Part shown: piece by piece, positions 54,125-63,975 of the stretch
How positions within the stretch are numbered: the first letter of the stretch is position 1
Layout of the letters: every line of letters begins with the position of its first letter
Assembly: GCF_000620625.1 (NCBI RefSeq)
Contig: NZ_JIAW01000005.1
Location: 248,001-312,000 of the forward strand
Source: Mycobacterium sp. URHB0044
Lineage (GTDB): Bacteria; Actinomycetota; Actinomycetes; Mycobacteriales; Mycobacteriaceae
Length of the DNA: 64,000 nt
Direction of reading: 5' to 3'
The notes under the pieces: generated by a model
What the model saw: the letters and a program-made list of their open reading frames with translations, nothing else
The model's database searches: none
What the model was told of the DNA's origin: nothing
Made by a program: the position numbers and the translations under genes

Positions 54125-55144
54125 CTAGACGGTGAGCACCGCGGCCCCCGCAATCCTGCCGCCCGCAAGATCGGCCAAGGCCTCGTCGGCGCGCGACATC
54201 GGGTACTGCGGGCTGGTCACCTCGACGCGGTGGCGCCCGACGAAGTCCAAGAACTCCCGGGCATCTGCGCGGGTGTTCGAACTGACCGAACGAACCTGAC
54301 GCTCCTGGAACAGATGTCGCTGATAGTTCAACTCCGGGATGTCGCTGAGGTGGATGCCGGCGATCGCGAGCGTGCCGCCGCGGTCCAACGCTTCGAGCGC
54401 GGGCAACACCAACTCGCCCACCGGCGCGAACAGGATGGCGGCGTCGAGCTGCACCGGCGGCGGCTCGTCGGCCCCTTGTGCCGACGCCGCGCCGAGCGTC
54501 AGCGCGAGTTCCCTCGCACGCTCGCCGCGCGTCATCACGTGTACCTCGGCGCCCAGAGCCAGCGCCGCCTGCGCGGTGATGTGTGCACTGCCGCCGAACC
54601 CGTAGATCCCCAACCGGCCACCGTCGGGCAACTCCGCCCGCAGCAACGACCGGTACCCGATGATGCCGGCACACAACAGCGGCGCCAGTTCGGCGTCGGT
54701 GTAGCCGCCGGGCAAGCGGTGCGCGAAAGACGCTGGCACCGTGGCGAATTCGGCATACCCGCCATCGGCATCCCACCCGGTATAGAGCGACTGCGGACAC
54801 AGGTTCTCACTGCCCCGCACGCAGTATCGGCAGCGCCCGCAGGTGTGGCGCAGCCACGCGATGCCAACCCGATCACCCACGCTGAAGTCACTGCCTGCCG
54901 TCGCGCCGAGCGCCACCACCTCCCCCACGACCTCGTGGCCGGGAACGACCCCGGCCCGGTGCACCGGCAGGTCACCTTCGGTGACGTGGAGATCCGTTCG
55001 GCACACACCGCATGCCGCGACGGCGACGAGGAGTTCGTCGGGCGCAGGCTCTGGCACCGGCACCGTGACGCGCTGCAGCGGACCCGTGCTCATCGGGCCC
55101 GGCAGGCGCACCCGCCAGGCCGACATGGTGGCGGCGGCACTCAC
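54125..55144 (-). CDS. adhA: Zinc-dependent alcohol dehydrogenase AdhA
   Basis: 339 aa MDR-family enzyme. Catalytic zinc ligands are C48 (GVCRTDLH) and H70-E71 (PGHEVVG); structural zinc ligands are C102, C105, C108 and C116. The nucleotide motif is [10 protein letters not shown]. It should oxidise alcohols or reduce aldehydes with NAD(P). GTG 55144 is used; ATG 55126 ([11 protein letters not shown]) is possible. Gene order adhA, YeaQ-like, apa, modC matches M. tuberculosis Rv1862 to Rv1859. Confidence 0.93.
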   Translation of the reverse strand: MSAAATMSAWRVRLPGPMSTGPLQRVTVPVPEPAPDELLVAVAACGVCRTDLHVTEGDLPVHRAGVVPGHEVVGEVVALGATAGSDFSVGDRVGIAWLRHTCGRCRYCVRGSENLCPQSLYTGWDADGGYAEFATVPASFAHRLPGGYTDAELAPLLCAGIIGYRSLLRAELPDGGRLGIYGFGGSAHITAQAALALGAEVHVMTRGERARELALTLGAASAQGADEPPPVQLDAAILFAPVGELVLPALEALDRGGTLAIAGIHLSDIPELNYQRHLFQERQVRSVSSNTRADAREFLDFVGRHRVEVTSPQYPMSRADEALADLAGGRIAGAAVLTV

Positions 55145-55162
55145 CTCATCGAAAGCCCGGCG

Positions 55163-55462
55163 CTAGTTCTTGCGAACCATGCCGACGATCGACAGCAGGA
55201 TCACCGACCCGATGATCGCCGTGAACAGCGTGAACCACCATCCGCCCGCCGCCGTGTCGAGGAAGAAGCTCAGCAGGAAGCCGCCGATGAGAGCGCCGAT
55301 GATCCCGATGACGATGTTCATCAGGATTCCCGAGCCGCCGCCCTTGACGATCTTGCCCGCGATCCATCCCGCAAGCGCGCCGATGATGACGTAACCGATC
55401 CACCCGACGCTGGTGAGCGTGCTGGACCTTGCCAGGAACTCGGTAGCCGCAATCATTTCCAT
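55163..55462 (-). CDS. GlsB/YeaQ/YmgE-family membrane protein (Rv1861 type)
   Basis: 99 aa with three hydrophobic helices rich in glycine: GYVIIGALAGWIAGKIVKGGG, LMNIVIGIIGALIGGFLLSFF and FTAIIGSVILLSIVG. The family is linked to stress and was named transglycosylase-associated, without proven enzyme activity. ATG 55462 begins the unique N-terminal 17 residues. It lies 18 bp upstream of adhA on the same strand. Confidence 0.92.
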   Translation of the reverse strand: MEMIAATEFLARSSTLTSVGWIGYVIIGALAGWIAGKIVKGGGSGILMNIVIGIIGALIGGFLLSFFLDTAAGGWWFTLFTAIIGSVILLSIVGMVRKN

Positions 55463-55583
55463 GACGAACCCCTGCCTGTCGCCGATCGACTCGGCGCACC
55501 CGCCGGGTCATCCTTCGGTATACCCGCGCAGAGTAACGATTCGACGTCCGAAACGTGCACGTTCGTCCATCGGCGACCTGAGA

Positions 55584-56522
55584 TCAGCCCGGCGGCAACA
55601 TCTCCGGCGGCGCATTGGTGACGGGCACCGGCACGCCCACACCCGGCCGCGGCGCGGGTGCGTTGGGATCCGGCGGCGGCGCATTCGGGTCCGGCGCGGG
55701 CGGCGGGGGCGGAGGCGGTGGCGTGAACGGTCGGATCGACTGCGCGAGTACGGTCGCGGCGGCCTTGTCGACCGGATGGGTGGCCGTGCCGAGCCACACG
55801 ACGAACCACCGCTCGGGAGCCCGCTGGCCGCGCGGCGTGCCCGGTGCCGGCGTCGAACCGACCACGCCTGCCCAGATCTGGCCGGTGGGCTTGGTGGTGT
55901 CGGTGAACTTCACCTCGTAGTAGGAGAAGGCGCCCGGCTGGCCCGCGGCATCCAGGACACCGGTCTCCTGGCCGACGCGAGTTCCGGCGAAGGGCATGAA
56001 GAACTCGCCCATGTCGGATGCAAGCCGGGTGGCCGCCTTGGTGTTGTCGGTCTCGGCGCCGGCGAACAGCTTGAGGTCCAAACGTCCGAGCAGGACGCTG
56101 GTGTCACTCGGCCCCTGTTCGGTGCCTTCGGCGGGGATCTTGGTGAGCAGCGCCTGGCCGTAGGACAGCTGCGTCGCGTCGGAGACCTTCCAGCCGGCAG
56201 GCACGACGTAGCTGAAGCCACCCGACGCATTCTCGACGCGGCCAGGCTCCGGTGGAGGTGGCGGTGGAGCGTTCGGGTCCAACGGCGGCGCGTTGGGGTC
56301 GACCGGCGGCGGCGGTGGCGCATTGGGATCGGCCGGCGGTGGCGGCGGGGCCGGGAACATCGGCGCCGGAGGCGGGGGCGGCGGGGGCGGCACAACCGGA
56401 TCCGCGTTCGCCGGACCGCCCGGCAGGACGAGGGTCACTGCGGTCGCGGCCGTGACCGTCGCGATCGCCAGCTTCCGCGCCGTGCTCCTGAGGTGTCGTG
56501 GGAACGCATCCGGCTGTGGCAT
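55584..56522 (-). CDS. apa: Alanine-proline-rich secreted antigen Apa (fibronectin-attachment protein)
   Basis: 312 aa secreted glycoprotein. After a signal peptide (LAIATVTAATAVTLVLPGGPANA) come proline/alanine repeats (DPNAPPPPP type) to about residue 95, a folded central domain (GGFSYVVPAGWKVSDATQLSYGQALL ... WFVVWLGTATHPVD) and a C-terminal proline-rich tail. In M. tuberculosis Apa is mannosylated in the Pro-rich parts and binds fibronectin and lectins. ATG 56522 is preceded by a promoter that makes it leaderless. Located between modC and the YeaQ-like gene, as in M. tuberculosis. Confidence 0.95.
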   Translation of the reverse strand: MPQPDAFPRHLRSTARKLAIATVTAATAVTLVLPGGPANADPVVPPPPPPPPAPMFPAPPPPPADPNAPPPPPVDPNAPPLDPNAPPPPPPEPGRVENASGGFSYVVPAGWKVSDATQLSYGQALLTKIPAEGTEQGPSDTSVLLGRLDLKLFAGAETDNTKAATRLASDMGEFFMPFAGTRVGQETGVLDAAGQPGAFSYYEVKFTDTTKPTGQIWAGVVGSTPAPGTPRGQRAPERWFVVWLGTATHPVDKAAATVLAQSIRPFTPPPPPPPPAPDPNAPPPDPNAPAPRPGVGVPVPVTNAPPEMLPPG

Positions 56523-56529
56523 GGGGACG

Positions 56530-56557
56530 AAAATACCGTGTTACCGCCGTGACGCAA
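56530..56557 (-). promoter_or_regulatory. Promoter of apa (TTGCGT-N16-TATTTT)
   Basis: On the minus strand a -35 TTGCGT (56557-56552), 16-base spacer and -10 TATTTT (56535-56530) are followed by seven bases and ATG 56522, a well-formed leaderless promoter. Confidence 0.6.
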
Positions 56558-56719
56558 GTGTGAGTTGCTCTTAAAGTGCCAAACTTGGAGATTGCTGTGC
56601 GCGGAAAAGTCCAGCCAGGAGCAAAATGGCGTGATTGCTGGCATGACAGTATCCCGAGGGGCCCGTGTGGGCCACGTCCCAGGGTCTCGTCCCTTTGATC
56701 GCGGGTGCCTCCGCCGCCG

Positions 56720-57802
56720 TTACGGGCGCGGATGGATCGCGATCTCCTGAGACTTCACCGCGAAGTAGACGCGCTGCCCGGGCGCGAGCCTCAGGCCGGT
56801 CGCGGACTCTACCGTGACGTCGGCCGCAAGGCCCGGCGCACCGTCGGGTTGCTCGTCGGCTCGGACGCGGATCGCGGGCCCACGGCTGTCCAGCTCGGTG
56901 ATGACGACCTCGATGGTGTTGCGCGGGCTGCCGTGTGGCTCGTCGGGATGGACCGCGACGGCGGACGGCGCGAACACGGCCACGGCCGCATCGCCGGTGC
57001 CGAGGTCGTCAGCGACGGAGCCGTGCCACGTCGTCCCCCAGCTCGTCGCCAGGCTGCCGTCCGCCTCGATGCGTCCCGCGACCAGGTTCACGCCCGCGAA
57101 CCGGGCGCCAAAGAAGCTGCGCGGCGTCGCGAGCACCTCTGCCGCCGTGCCGGACTCGGCGACGTGGCCCCCCTCCAGCACGAGCACGCGGTCGGCCAGT
57201 GTGACGACGTCGAGCAAGTCGTGGGTCACCAAGACCGCGGAACGCCCGTCGCGGGCCAGCACCCGGCGCAGCACCTTGCGCATCGCGGTCGCCACCCCCA
57301 CGTCGAGACCCGTGAGCGGCTCGTCGAGGAGCAGGACGTCGGGCTCGGCGGCCAGCGCACGCGCGAGCGCAACCCGCTGCGCCTGTCCGCCGGAGAGTTG
57401 ACGCGGCATCCGGTCGGCCAGGTCGCCTGCGTCCACTTCGTCGAGCCAGCGCTGCGCAACCGCGCGAGAATCCTTGCGCCCGAGGCGGTTTCCGGTACGC
57501 GGTCCGAACGCGACGTTGCTCGCCACGGTCAGGTGCGGAAACAGCAGCGGATCCTGCAGCAGCAGACCGACGCGCCGGGCGTGAGTGGCCACCAGGGTGC
57601 CCGCGGACGCGTCGGTCAACACGCGCTCGCCGATGCGCACCGTGCCGGCGTCGGGCCGCACCAGGCCCGCGAGCACGTGCAGCACCGTCGACTTTCCCGC
57701 TCCGTTCGGGCCGAGCAGCGCCAGCACCTCGCCGGCTGCGACGTCGAACTCGACGTCGAGACCCCGGGCCTCCACCAGCGCGCGCAGCTGCACACCGGTC
57801 AC
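56720..57802 (-). CDS. modC: Molybdate ABC transporter ATP-binding protein ModC
   Basis: 360 aa. Walker A GPNGAGKST at 31-39, Q-loop LLLQDPLLFPHLT, signature LSGGQAQRVALARAL and Walker B VLLLDEPL are complete. The C-terminal part (about 285-355) is a Mop molybdate-binding domain (PRNTIEVVITELDSRGPAIRV, LAPGQRVYFAVK). It powers molybdate uptake for molybdopterin enzymes. It follows modB with 6 bp between, on the same strand, as last gene of modABC. Confidence 0.95.
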   Translation of the reverse strand: MTGVQLRALVEARGLDVEFDVAAGEVLALLGPNGAGKSTVLHVLAGLVRPDAGTVRIGERVLTDASAGTLVATHARRVGLLLQDPLLFPHLTVASNVAFGPRTGNRLGRKDSRAVAQRWLDEVDAGDLADRMPRQLSGGQAQRVALARALAAEPDVLLLDEPLTGLDVGVATAMRKVLRRVLARDGRSAVLVTHDLLDVVTLADRVLVLEGGHVAESGTAAEVLATPRSFFGARFAGVNLVAGRIEADGSLATSWGTTWHGSVADDLGTGDAAVAVFAPSAVAVHPDEPHGSPRNTIEVVITELDSRGPAIRVRADEQPDGAPGLAADVTVESATGLRLAPGQRVYFAVKSQEIAIHPRP

Positions 57803-57808
57803 GATCCG

Positions 57809-58609
57809 TCACCAGCCACCCACGCCACCCGCCTTCAGCATGCGGCTGCCGAGGCCGATCACGACCACGGCGGCGACGACGACGAGCAGCACCGACAGCG
57901 CCACCGCCGCGTCGGCATCGCTCTCCCGTTGCAGATAGATCTCCAACGGCAGGGTGCGGGTGACGCCCTCCCGCGAGCCGGCGAACGTCAACGTGGCGCC
58001 GAACTCGCCGAGCGCACGGGCGAACGCCAGCACGGCGCCCGAGGCGAGCCCTGGCGCCAGCAGCGGCAGCGACACCCGCCACCACACCGCCGTCGGGCGC
58101 GCGCCGAGCGTCGCGGCCACCACCTCGAAGTCGGAACCGGCTGTGCGGGCCGCGCCTTCGAGCGCGATGACGAGGAACGGTAGCGAGACGAACGTCTGAG
58201 CCAGCACCACCGCCGTAGTGGTGAATGCGATCTGAATGCCCGCAGCATCGAGGTAGCGGCCGATGAGCCCGAGCCGGCCGAACGCGTAGAGCAAGGCGAT
58301 ACCGCCTACCACCGGCGGCAGCACCAGCGGCAGCAGGATCAGGGGCCGACTCCAACGCACCCACCGAGAATCATTGCGCGCCAACACCAATGCCAACGGC
58401 ACTCCCAACACGATGCACAACGCCGTGCTGGCCGCCGCCGTCCTGACGCTGAGACCCAGTGCGGTAAGCGATGATTCGCTGGTGATCAGCGACAAGAACC
58501 GTGACCAGTCGACCTTGGCCGCCACCGCCACGAGGGGAAGGACGACGAAGATCGCCCCGGCCGCGGCGGGGAGATAGAGCCAGCGGGGCAGTCCCGTCGA
58601 ACGCGTCAA
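57809..58609 (-). CDS. modB: Molybdate ABC transporter permease ModB
   Basis: 266 aa with about five or six membrane helices and the EAA loop [24 protein letters not shown] 58609 is taken as start because it overlaps the modA stop as TTGA and gives the length of known ModB (about 264 aa); the frame is open further upstream but only within modA. Motifs [10 protein letters not shown] and [19 protein letters not shown] are typical of molybdate and thiosulfate permeases. Confidence 0.92.
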   Translation of the reverse strand: MTRSTGLPRWLYLPAAAGAIFVVLPLVAVAAKVDWSRFLSLITSESSLTALGLSVRTAAASTALCIVLGVPLALVLARNDSRWVRWSRPLILLPLVLPPVVGGIALLYAFGRLGLIGRYLDAAGIQIAFTTTAVVLAQTFVSLPFLVIALEGAARTAGSDFEVVAATLGARPTAVWWRVSLPLLAPGLASGAVLAFARALGEFGATLTFAGSREGVTRTLPLEIYLQRESDADAAVALSVLLVVVAAVVVIGLGSRMLKAGGVGGW

Positions 58610-59361
58610 GGCTTGGCGAAACCCGCCTGCGACAGGATCTTTCGACCGGCCTCCCCCGTCACCAGATCGACGAACTGGCCCGCCGCATCCGCATCTTTCG
58701 CACCCTTCAGGACGGCGATCGGGTACGTGTTCACGGCCGCGGAGGCCTCCGGAAACTCCACCTTGGTCACCTTGTCCCCCGCGCCGAGTGCATCGGTCAC
58801 GTAGACCACCCCGGCGTCGGCTTGCCCACTGGTCACCTTGTTCAGCACGTCGGTCACCGACGATTCCTCGCTGACCGGGTCGAGTGTCACCTTCGTGGCC
58901 CGTTCGACCTTCTCGGTGGCCGATCCGCACGGCACCTGCGGTGCGCACGCGACGACGCTCAGTCCCGGTCTGGCGAGATCGGCGAACGACGTCACGTGCT
59001 TGGGGTTACCGGGTGCGACGACGATGGCCAGCGTGTTCTTCGCGAAGTCGACCGGGGCTGCGGAGAGCAGTCCCGCCGTCGCCGCCTTGTCCATGTTCTT
59101 GGTGTCCGCCGAGGCGAAGACGTCCGCCGTTGCGCCTTGCGTCAGTTGGGTGACCAGGTCGGAGGATCCGGCGAACGTGAAGTCGACCGACCAGCCGGGA
59201 TGGTCGGTCTTGAACTGTTCTCCGATGGCCGTGAACGGCTGTTTCAGGGACGCGGCGGCGTACACGGTCAACGTCTTGCCCGCAGGCGGTTCTGATCCGC
59301 ATCCGGTCAGCGCGAGCAGGAGAAGGAGGGGGGCCGCGGCAAGGACCGGCCGCATACGCAT
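58606..59361 (-). CDS. modA: Molybdate-binding lipoprotein ModA
   Basis: 251 aa. A lipoprotein signal ends in the lipobox LTGC (Cys near residue 21), followed by the periplasmic-binding fold: [46 protein letters not shown] (oxyanion-contacting Ser residues) and [18 protein letters not shown] 59361 is used; GTG 59364 directly precedes it. It captures molybdate or tungstate outside the membrane for ModBC. A TAGGGT -10 is plausible just upstream. Confidence 0.95.
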   Translation of the reverse strand: MRMRPVLAAAPLLLLLALTGCGSEPPAGKTLTVYAAASLKQPFTAIGEQFKTDHPGWSVDFTFAGSSDLVTQLTQGATADVFASADTKNMDKAATAGLLSAAPVDFAKNTLAIVVAPGNPKHVTSFADLARPGLSVVACAPQVPCGSATEKVERATKVTLDPVSEESSVTDVLNKVTSGQADAGVVYVTDALGAGDKVTKVEFPEASAAVNTYPIAVLKGAKDADAAGQFVDLVTGEAGRKILSQAGFAKP

Positions 59362-59501
59362 CACGGTGCTAAACCCTAGGTGAACTAACTCTGGGCATGT
59401 CGAGTGTTGTCCGCGTGGCGAGTTTCGCCAGCTAGCTACTGTCCAGTAACATGGCCGCTGAACTCGCTGGGTTCAACGACGAACACGAGGAGGCCTTGGT
59501 G

Positions 59502-60173
59502 ATGGATGTGCTGCTCACCGGTGGCGATACCGAGCTTGGACGGACCATCGCGGAAGGTTTCCGCGACGCGGGACACCGCGTGGTGATCGCCGGTTCCCGC
59601 CGAGACGACCTGGAGGTCGCGGCCAAGGAGTTGGACGTCGACTCGATCGTCTTCGACAACACCGACGCGGCCAGCCTCGAGGAGTCCCGCGCACTGTTCC
59701 CCCACCATCTGGACACCATCGTCAACGTTCCTGCGCCACAATGGAATGCGGGTGATCCGCGGACGTACTCGCTGACCGACCGTGCCGCGGCGTGGCGCAC
59801 TGCCCTGGATGCCACCGTCGTGTCCGCCGTGCTCACCGTCCAGATTCTCGGCGACCACCTTCGCTCCGGCGGGTCGATCATCAACGTGGTCGCCGACAAT
59901 CCTGCCGAGGGCAGCCCGGAGTCGGCGATCAAGGCGGCGTTGTCGGATTGGACCGCCGGACAAGCGACTCACTTCGGCATCCGCGGCATCACGATGAACA
60001 CCGTGGCCTCGGGTAGGGGTGCCGAGCCCGGTTACGACGGCATTCCCACGACTCCCCCGTCGGTGGCCGCCGAGATCACCCGGCTGGCGTTGTTCCTCAC
60101 CACCCCCGCGGCGCGGCACGTCACCGGCCAGACGCTGCACGTCAGCCACGGCGCGATGGCCAACTTCGGCTGA
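59502..60173 (+). CDS. SDR-family oxidoreductase (Rv1856c type)
   Basis: 223 aa. The start VLLTGGDTELGRTIAEGFRDAG is a variant Rossmann motif (GGDTELG), and the late HVTGQTLHVSHGAMANFG is the typical SDR C-terminus. The YxxxK catalytic pair is absent: around SAIKAALSDWTAG the Tyr is missing, so catalysis is doubtful. GAGGAGG eight bases before ATG 59502 decides this start over the in-frame ATG 59451. Neighbour order with the LLM and ndh genes matches M. tuberculosis. Confidence 0.85.
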   Translation: MDVLLTGGDTELGRTIAEGFRDAGHRVVIAGSRRDDLEVAAKELDVDSIVFDNTDAASLEESRALFPHHLDTIVNVPAPQWNAGDPRTYSLTDRAAAWRTALDATVVSAVLTVQILGDHLRSGGSIINVVADNPAEGSPESAIKAALSDWTAGQATHFGIRGITMNTVASGRGAEPGYDGIPTTPPSVAAEITRLALFLTTPAARHVTGQTLHVSHGAMANFG

Positions 60174-60229
60174 GTTATTCCGTAGTTCGCGGGGAGCGAA
60201 ACGGGGTTACGGTTCCGTTTAACCGTGGC

Positions 60230-60235
60230 TAGGGT
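60230..60235 (+). promoter_or_regulatory. -10 box (TAGGGT), leaderless LLM gene
   Basis: TAGGGT is followed by seven bases and GTG 60243, which decides that start over GTG 60225. Confidence 0.55.
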
Positions 60236-60242
60236 CGAACGC

Positions 60243-61169
60243 GTGACGATTCGACTCGGACTCCAGATCCCCAACTTCTCCTACGGCACCGGCGTCGCGG
60301 AACTCTTCCCGACCGTCATCGCGCAGGCCCAAGAGGCCGAGGCCGCCGGCTACGACTCCGTCTTCGTGATGGACCACTTCTACCAACTGCCCGGTCTCGG
60401 CACACCCGACCAGCCCATGCTCGAGGCGTACACCGCGCTCGGCGGCCTGGCGACCGCGACCGAACGGGTCCAGCTCGGCACCCTGGTCACCGGCAACACC
60501 TACCGCAATCCCACGCTGCTGGCCAAGGCCATCACGACGCTCGACGTCATGAGCCAGGGCCGCGCCATCCTCGGCATCGGGACCGGCTGGTACGAACTCG
60601 AACACGACTCGCTCGGCTTCGACTTCGGCACCTTCACCGACCGCTTCAACCGCCTCGACGAGGCCCTGCAGATCATCCTCCCGATGCTCGAGGGCGAGCG
60701 ACCGACCTTCTCCGGCAAGTACTACCGCGCCAACGAGGCGATGGCCGAGCCACGCTTCCGCGGACACATCCCGCTGATGATCGGCGGCAGCGGCGAGAAG
60801 AAGACCATTCCGCTGGCCGCACGGCACTTCGACCACCTCAACATCATCGCGGGATTCGACGAGCTGCCCCGCAAGCTGCAGGTGATCAAGGAAAGCTGCG
60901 AGAAGATCGACCGGGACCCCGCCACGCTCGAGACGAGCATGCTCGTCGTCGCATTGATCGACGAGAACGTGACGGCCGACCATATTCCCGACGACTTCAA
61001 GCAGCAGGCCGCGTTCGGCAGCCCGGAGCAGGTGGCCGAACAGATCAAGACCAAGGTTCTGGACGCAGGAGTCGACGGCGTGATCCTGAGCCCGGCGACC
61101 ATGGGCGGATACCGGCCCGGCGGCGTCACGGCGGTCGCAGAGCTGCTGAAGCCGCTGATCACGGGGTGA
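60243..61169 (+). CDS. LLM-class F420-dependent oxidoreductase (Rv1855c type)
   Basis: 308 aa luciferase-like TIM barrel: LGLQIPNFSYG, EAAGYDSVFVMDHFYQLPG, VQLGTLVTGNTYRNPTLLAKAITTLDVMSQGRAILGIGTGW and IPLMIGGSGEKKT, all typical of F420-dependent members. Length matches Rv1855c (307 aa, from memory). GTG 60243 is leaderless. It precedes ndh by about 100 bp on the same strand. Substrate not known. Confidence 0.92.
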   Translation: MTIRLGLQIPNFSYGTGVAELFPTVIAQAQEAEAAGYDSVFVMDHFYQLPGLGTPDQPMLEAYTALGGLATATERVQLGTLVTGNTYRNPTLLAKAITTLDVMSQGRAILGIGTGWYELEHDSLGFDFGTFTDRFNRLDEALQIILPMLEGERPTFSGKYYRANEAMAEPRFRGHIPLMIGGSGEKKTIPLAARHFDHLNIIAGFDELPRKLQVIKESCEKIDRDPATLETSMLVVALIDENVTADHIPDDFKQQAAFGSPEQVAEQIKTKVLDAGVDGVILSPATMGGYRPGGVTAVAELLKPLITG

Positions 61170-61266
61170 ACATTGGGTGCGGTGGGTTATCTCACTGCAC
61201 TGCGGGGAAGCCTGCCGACTAACCTATCGGTTGTAAAGAATGGGTTTTCGTCGGCGAGGAGCAGCA

Positions 61267-62637
61267 ATGAGCCACCCCGGAGCTACGGCAACGGATCGGC
61301 ATAAGGTCGTCATCATCGGATCGGGCTTCGGCGGTTTGAACGCCGCCCAAGCGCTGAAGCGAGCCGATGTCGACATCAAGCTGATTGCCCGGACCACGCA
61401 CCACCTGTTCCAGCCGCTGTTGTACCAGGTGGCCACCGGCATCATCTCCGAGGGCGAGATCGCCCCGCCCACCCGGCTGATCCTGCGCAAGCAGGAGAAC
61501 GCCCAGGTGTTGCTCGGGGACGTCACGCACATCGACCTCGAGCACAAGACCGTCGAATCGGTTCTGCTCGGCCACACGTACCGGACACCGTTCGACAGCC
61601 TGATCATCGCCGCTGGCGCTGGGCAGTCCTACTTCGGCAACGACCACTTCGCCGAGTTCGCGCCCGGCATGAAGTCGATCGACGATGCGCTGGAGCTGCG
61701 CGGTCGGATCCTTGGCGCCTTCGAGCAGGCCGAACGGTCCAGCGACCCGGTGCGCCGCGAGAAGCTGTTGACGTTCACGGTCGTGGGCGCCGGACCGACC
61801 GGCGTGGAGATGGCGGGCCAGATCGCCGAGTTGGCCGACCAGACCCTGCGGGGCAGCTTCCGCCACATCGATCCGTCCGAGGCGCACGTGATCCTGCTCG
61901 ACGCCGCGCCGGCGGTCCTGCCGCCGATGGGCGAGAAGCTGGGCAAGAAGGCGCAGGCCCGGCTGGAGAAGATGGGCGTCGAGGTCCAGTTGGGCGCGAT
62001 GGTCACCGACGTGGATCGCAACGGCCTCACCGTCAAGGATTCCGACGGCACCATCCGGCGCATCGAATCGGCGTGCAAGGTGTGGTCGGCCGGCGTGTCG
62101 GCCAGCCCGCTCGGTCGCGATCTGGCCAACCAATCTGACGTCGAGATCGATCGCGCCGGTCGCGTGAAGGTCAATCCCGACCTGTCCATCCCAGGGCACC
62201 CGAACGTGTTCGTCGTTGGCGACATGGCGTTCGTCGAGGGCGTGCCCGGCATGGCGCAGGGCGCCATCCAGGGCGGCAAGTACGTGGCCAAGCTGATCAA
62301 GAACGAAGTCAAGGGCGCCGACCCCGCAGCGCGCGAGCCGTTCAAGTACTTCGACAAGGGCTCGATGGCCACGGTCTCGAAGTACAACGCGGTCGCGCAG
62401 GTCGGCAAGCTGGAGTTCAGCGGCTTCATCGCGTGGCTCGCCTGGCTCGGCTTGCACCTGATCTATCTGGTCGGCTTCAAGACCAAGATCGCCACGCTGC
62501 TGTCGTGGGCCGTGACGTTCCTCAGCCGCCAACGCGGCCAGCTGACCATCACCGAGCAGCAGGCCTACGCACGCACCAGGATCGAGCAACTCGAGGACAT
62601 CGCCGCGTCGGTCCAGGAGGAGAAGGCCGCAAGCTAG
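61267..62637 (+). CDS. ndh: Type II NADH dehydrogenase (NDH-2)
   Basis: 456 aa membrane-associated flavoenzyme that passes electrons from NADH to menaquinone without proton pumping. FAD motif VVIIGSGFGGLNAAQAL at about 12, NADH motif TFTVVGAGPTGVEMAG at about 165, LFQPLLYQVATGIISEGEIA near the quinone site, and a C-terminal amphipathic membrane anchor (LAWLGLHLIYLVGFKTKIATLLSW). ATG 61267 (SHPGATATDRHKV) has GAGGAGC upstream and matches known Ndh N-termini; the earlier ATG 61240 is not needed. Convergent with ureD. Confidence 0.97.
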   Translation: MSHPGATATDRHKVVIIGSGFGGLNAAQALKRADVDIKLIARTTHHLFQPLLYQVATGIISEGEIAPPTRLILRKQENAQVLLGDVTHIDLEHKTVESVLLGHTYRTPFDSLIIAAGAGQSYFGNDHFAEFAPGMKSIDDALELRGRILGAFEQAERSSDPVRREKLLTFTVVGAGPTGVEMAGQIAELADQTLRGSFRHIDPSEAHVILLDAAPAVLPPMGEKLGKKAQARLEKMGVEVQLGAMVTDVDRNGLTVKDSDGTIRRIESACKVWSAGVSASPLGRDLANQSDVEIDRAGRVKVNPDLSIPGHPNVFVVGDMAFVEGVPGMAQGAIQGGKYVAKLIKNEVKGADPAAREPFKYFDKGSMATVSKYNAVAQVGKLEFSGFIAWLAWLGLHLIYLVGFKTKIATLLSWAVTFLSRQRGQLTITEQQAYARTRIEQLEDIAASVQEEKAAS

Positions 62638-62659
62638 CCACGTCGGGCAGAGCGGCCGA

Positions 62660-63286
62660 CTAGAGCCGGTCGCCCTGCCACGTGGCCAGGCAGCCACCCG
62701 ACGCCAGTTCGAGCAGCGTGCCCGTGGTGTCGAACGCGGCTTCGGGATAGCGCAATTCGCTGATGCAGGCCAGCGGTGTGCCGAGTTCGTCGTCGGTCAG
62801 CGAGCCCGAACCCAGCTCGACGCGGTGCCGCAACAGCGGTGCGCCGTCGACGTCGGCGTGCATCGAACCCGACCAAAAACCTTGTCGCTCATCGGTTCTG
62901 CCGATCTGAATGCGCTCGCGCAGCCGCGCCTGGCCGTCGCCCGACAAATTCAGACGGGTGGTGCTGACGTGTCTGGCCTGGCCGGCGACGATGGTGGGCT
63001 GCGGGTCCAGATCGAGCAGGCCCGCCACCTCGAGTTCCCAACTGGCCCGTGACTCCATGGTGATCGTGCCCGGCATCGCCATGGTGGCCGCGGCACTGCG
63101 CAGCTTCAGTCGGGCGCCGGGTTCGACCACCACGCGAATCCTGATGGTGTCGCCCCCCAACGGTGTCGCCGCCGCCGACACCAAGTGCACGGTGTCGGCC
63201 TCGGTGTGACGGGCCGCCACGCCACCGACGCACTCGATGCGCGGGATGCGGTCGGGTCGCGCGACGATCAGGACGTCGGAAAGCAT
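62660..63286 (-). CDS. ureD: Urease accessory protein UreD (UreH)
   Basis: 208 aa, the short mycobacterial form. VVEPGARLKLRSAAATMAMPG is the characteristic UreD strand pattern (family: V...A.....Q.ATKV), followed by beta strands RLNLSGDGQARLRERIQIGRTDE. UreD scaffolds UreF and UreG on urease apo-enzyme for nickel insertion. It is the last gene of the urease operon, 14 bp after ureG. Confidence 0.9.
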   Translation of the reverse strand: MLSDVLIVARPDRIPRIECVGGVAARHTEADTVHLVSAAATPLGGDTIRIRVVVEPGARLKLRSAAATMAMPGTITMESRASWELEVAGLLDLDPQPTIVAGQARHVSTTRLNLSGDGQARLRERIQIGRTDERQGFWSGSMHADVDGAPLLRHRVELGSGSLTDDELGTPLACISELRYPEAAFDTTGTLLELASGGCLATWQGDRL

Positions 63287-63300
63287 TGTGGCCGCGGCCC

Positions 63301-63975
63301 TTACACCGAAACGCGCAGCTGTTGGTGTACCCAGCCCAGCACCGGCGCCGCCGTGGGATCGTTGGTGAGCGAGATCAGGACGAAGGGCCGATCGCCGCGC
63401 ACCTTGGCGGAGTCGCGGCGCATCACGTCGAGGTCGGCTCCGACCATGGGCGCCAGATCGGTCTTGTTGATCACCAGCAGATCCGAGAACGTCACCCCCG
63501 GGCCACCCTTGCGTGGCACCTTGTCTCCGCCCGCCACGTCGACGACGAAGATCTGCACGTCGACGAGACCCGACGAGAAGGTGGCCGTCAGGTTGTCACC
63601 CCCGGATTCGACGAGGATGAGGTCGAGCGTCGGGTTGCCCGCGATGAGGTCGTCGATGGCGTCGAGGTTGGCGGTGATGTCGTCGCGGATCGCGGTGTGC
63701 GGACAGCCGCCGGTCTGCACGGCCGCAATCCGTTCGTCGGGTAGGACGGCGTGCCTGCGAAGGAAGTCGGCGTCCTCGGTGGTGTAGATGTCGTTGGTCA
63801 GCACCGCGAGCGACAGCTCGTCGCGCAACTGCCGGCAGAGCGCGGCCACCAGTGCGGTCTTGCCCGAGCCGACGGGCCCGCCGATGCCGATGCGGAGCGG
63901 CTCTCCCGCGTGCCGGACGCGTCGGGGGCGTTCGGTGTGGACGTGGGGGTCGCCGTCGAGCAGATGTGGTGGCAT
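63301..63975 (-). CDS. ureG: Urease accessory GTPase UreG
   Basis: 224 aa. P-loop GPVGSGKT at 33-40, the [16 protein letters not shown] switch region, the nickel-binding CPH motif ([13 protein letters not shown]), the E-S-G-G-D-N motif and NKTDLA for guanine. It hydrolyses GTP to load nickel into urease. The His-containing N-terminus ([14 protein letters not shown]) is short compared with some actinobacterial UreG. Complete in the window; ureF is expected just beyond the right edge. Confidence 0.97.
   Translation of the reverse strand: MPPHLLDGDPHVHTERPRRVRHAGEPLRIGIGGPVGSGKTALVAALCRQLRDELSLAVLTNDIYTTEDADFLRRHAVLPDERIAAVQTGGCPHTAIRDDITANLDAIDDLIAGNPTLDLILVESGGDNLTATFSSGLVDVQIFVVDVAGGDKVPRKGGPGVTFSDLLVINKTDLAPMVGADLDVMRRDSAKVRGDRPFVLISLTNDPTAAPVLGWVHQQLRVSV

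Noticed and set aside
56660..56673. Small hairpin GGCCC-gtgt-GGGCC after modC
   Set aside because: Only a 5-bp stem without a U-run; too weak to call a terminator.
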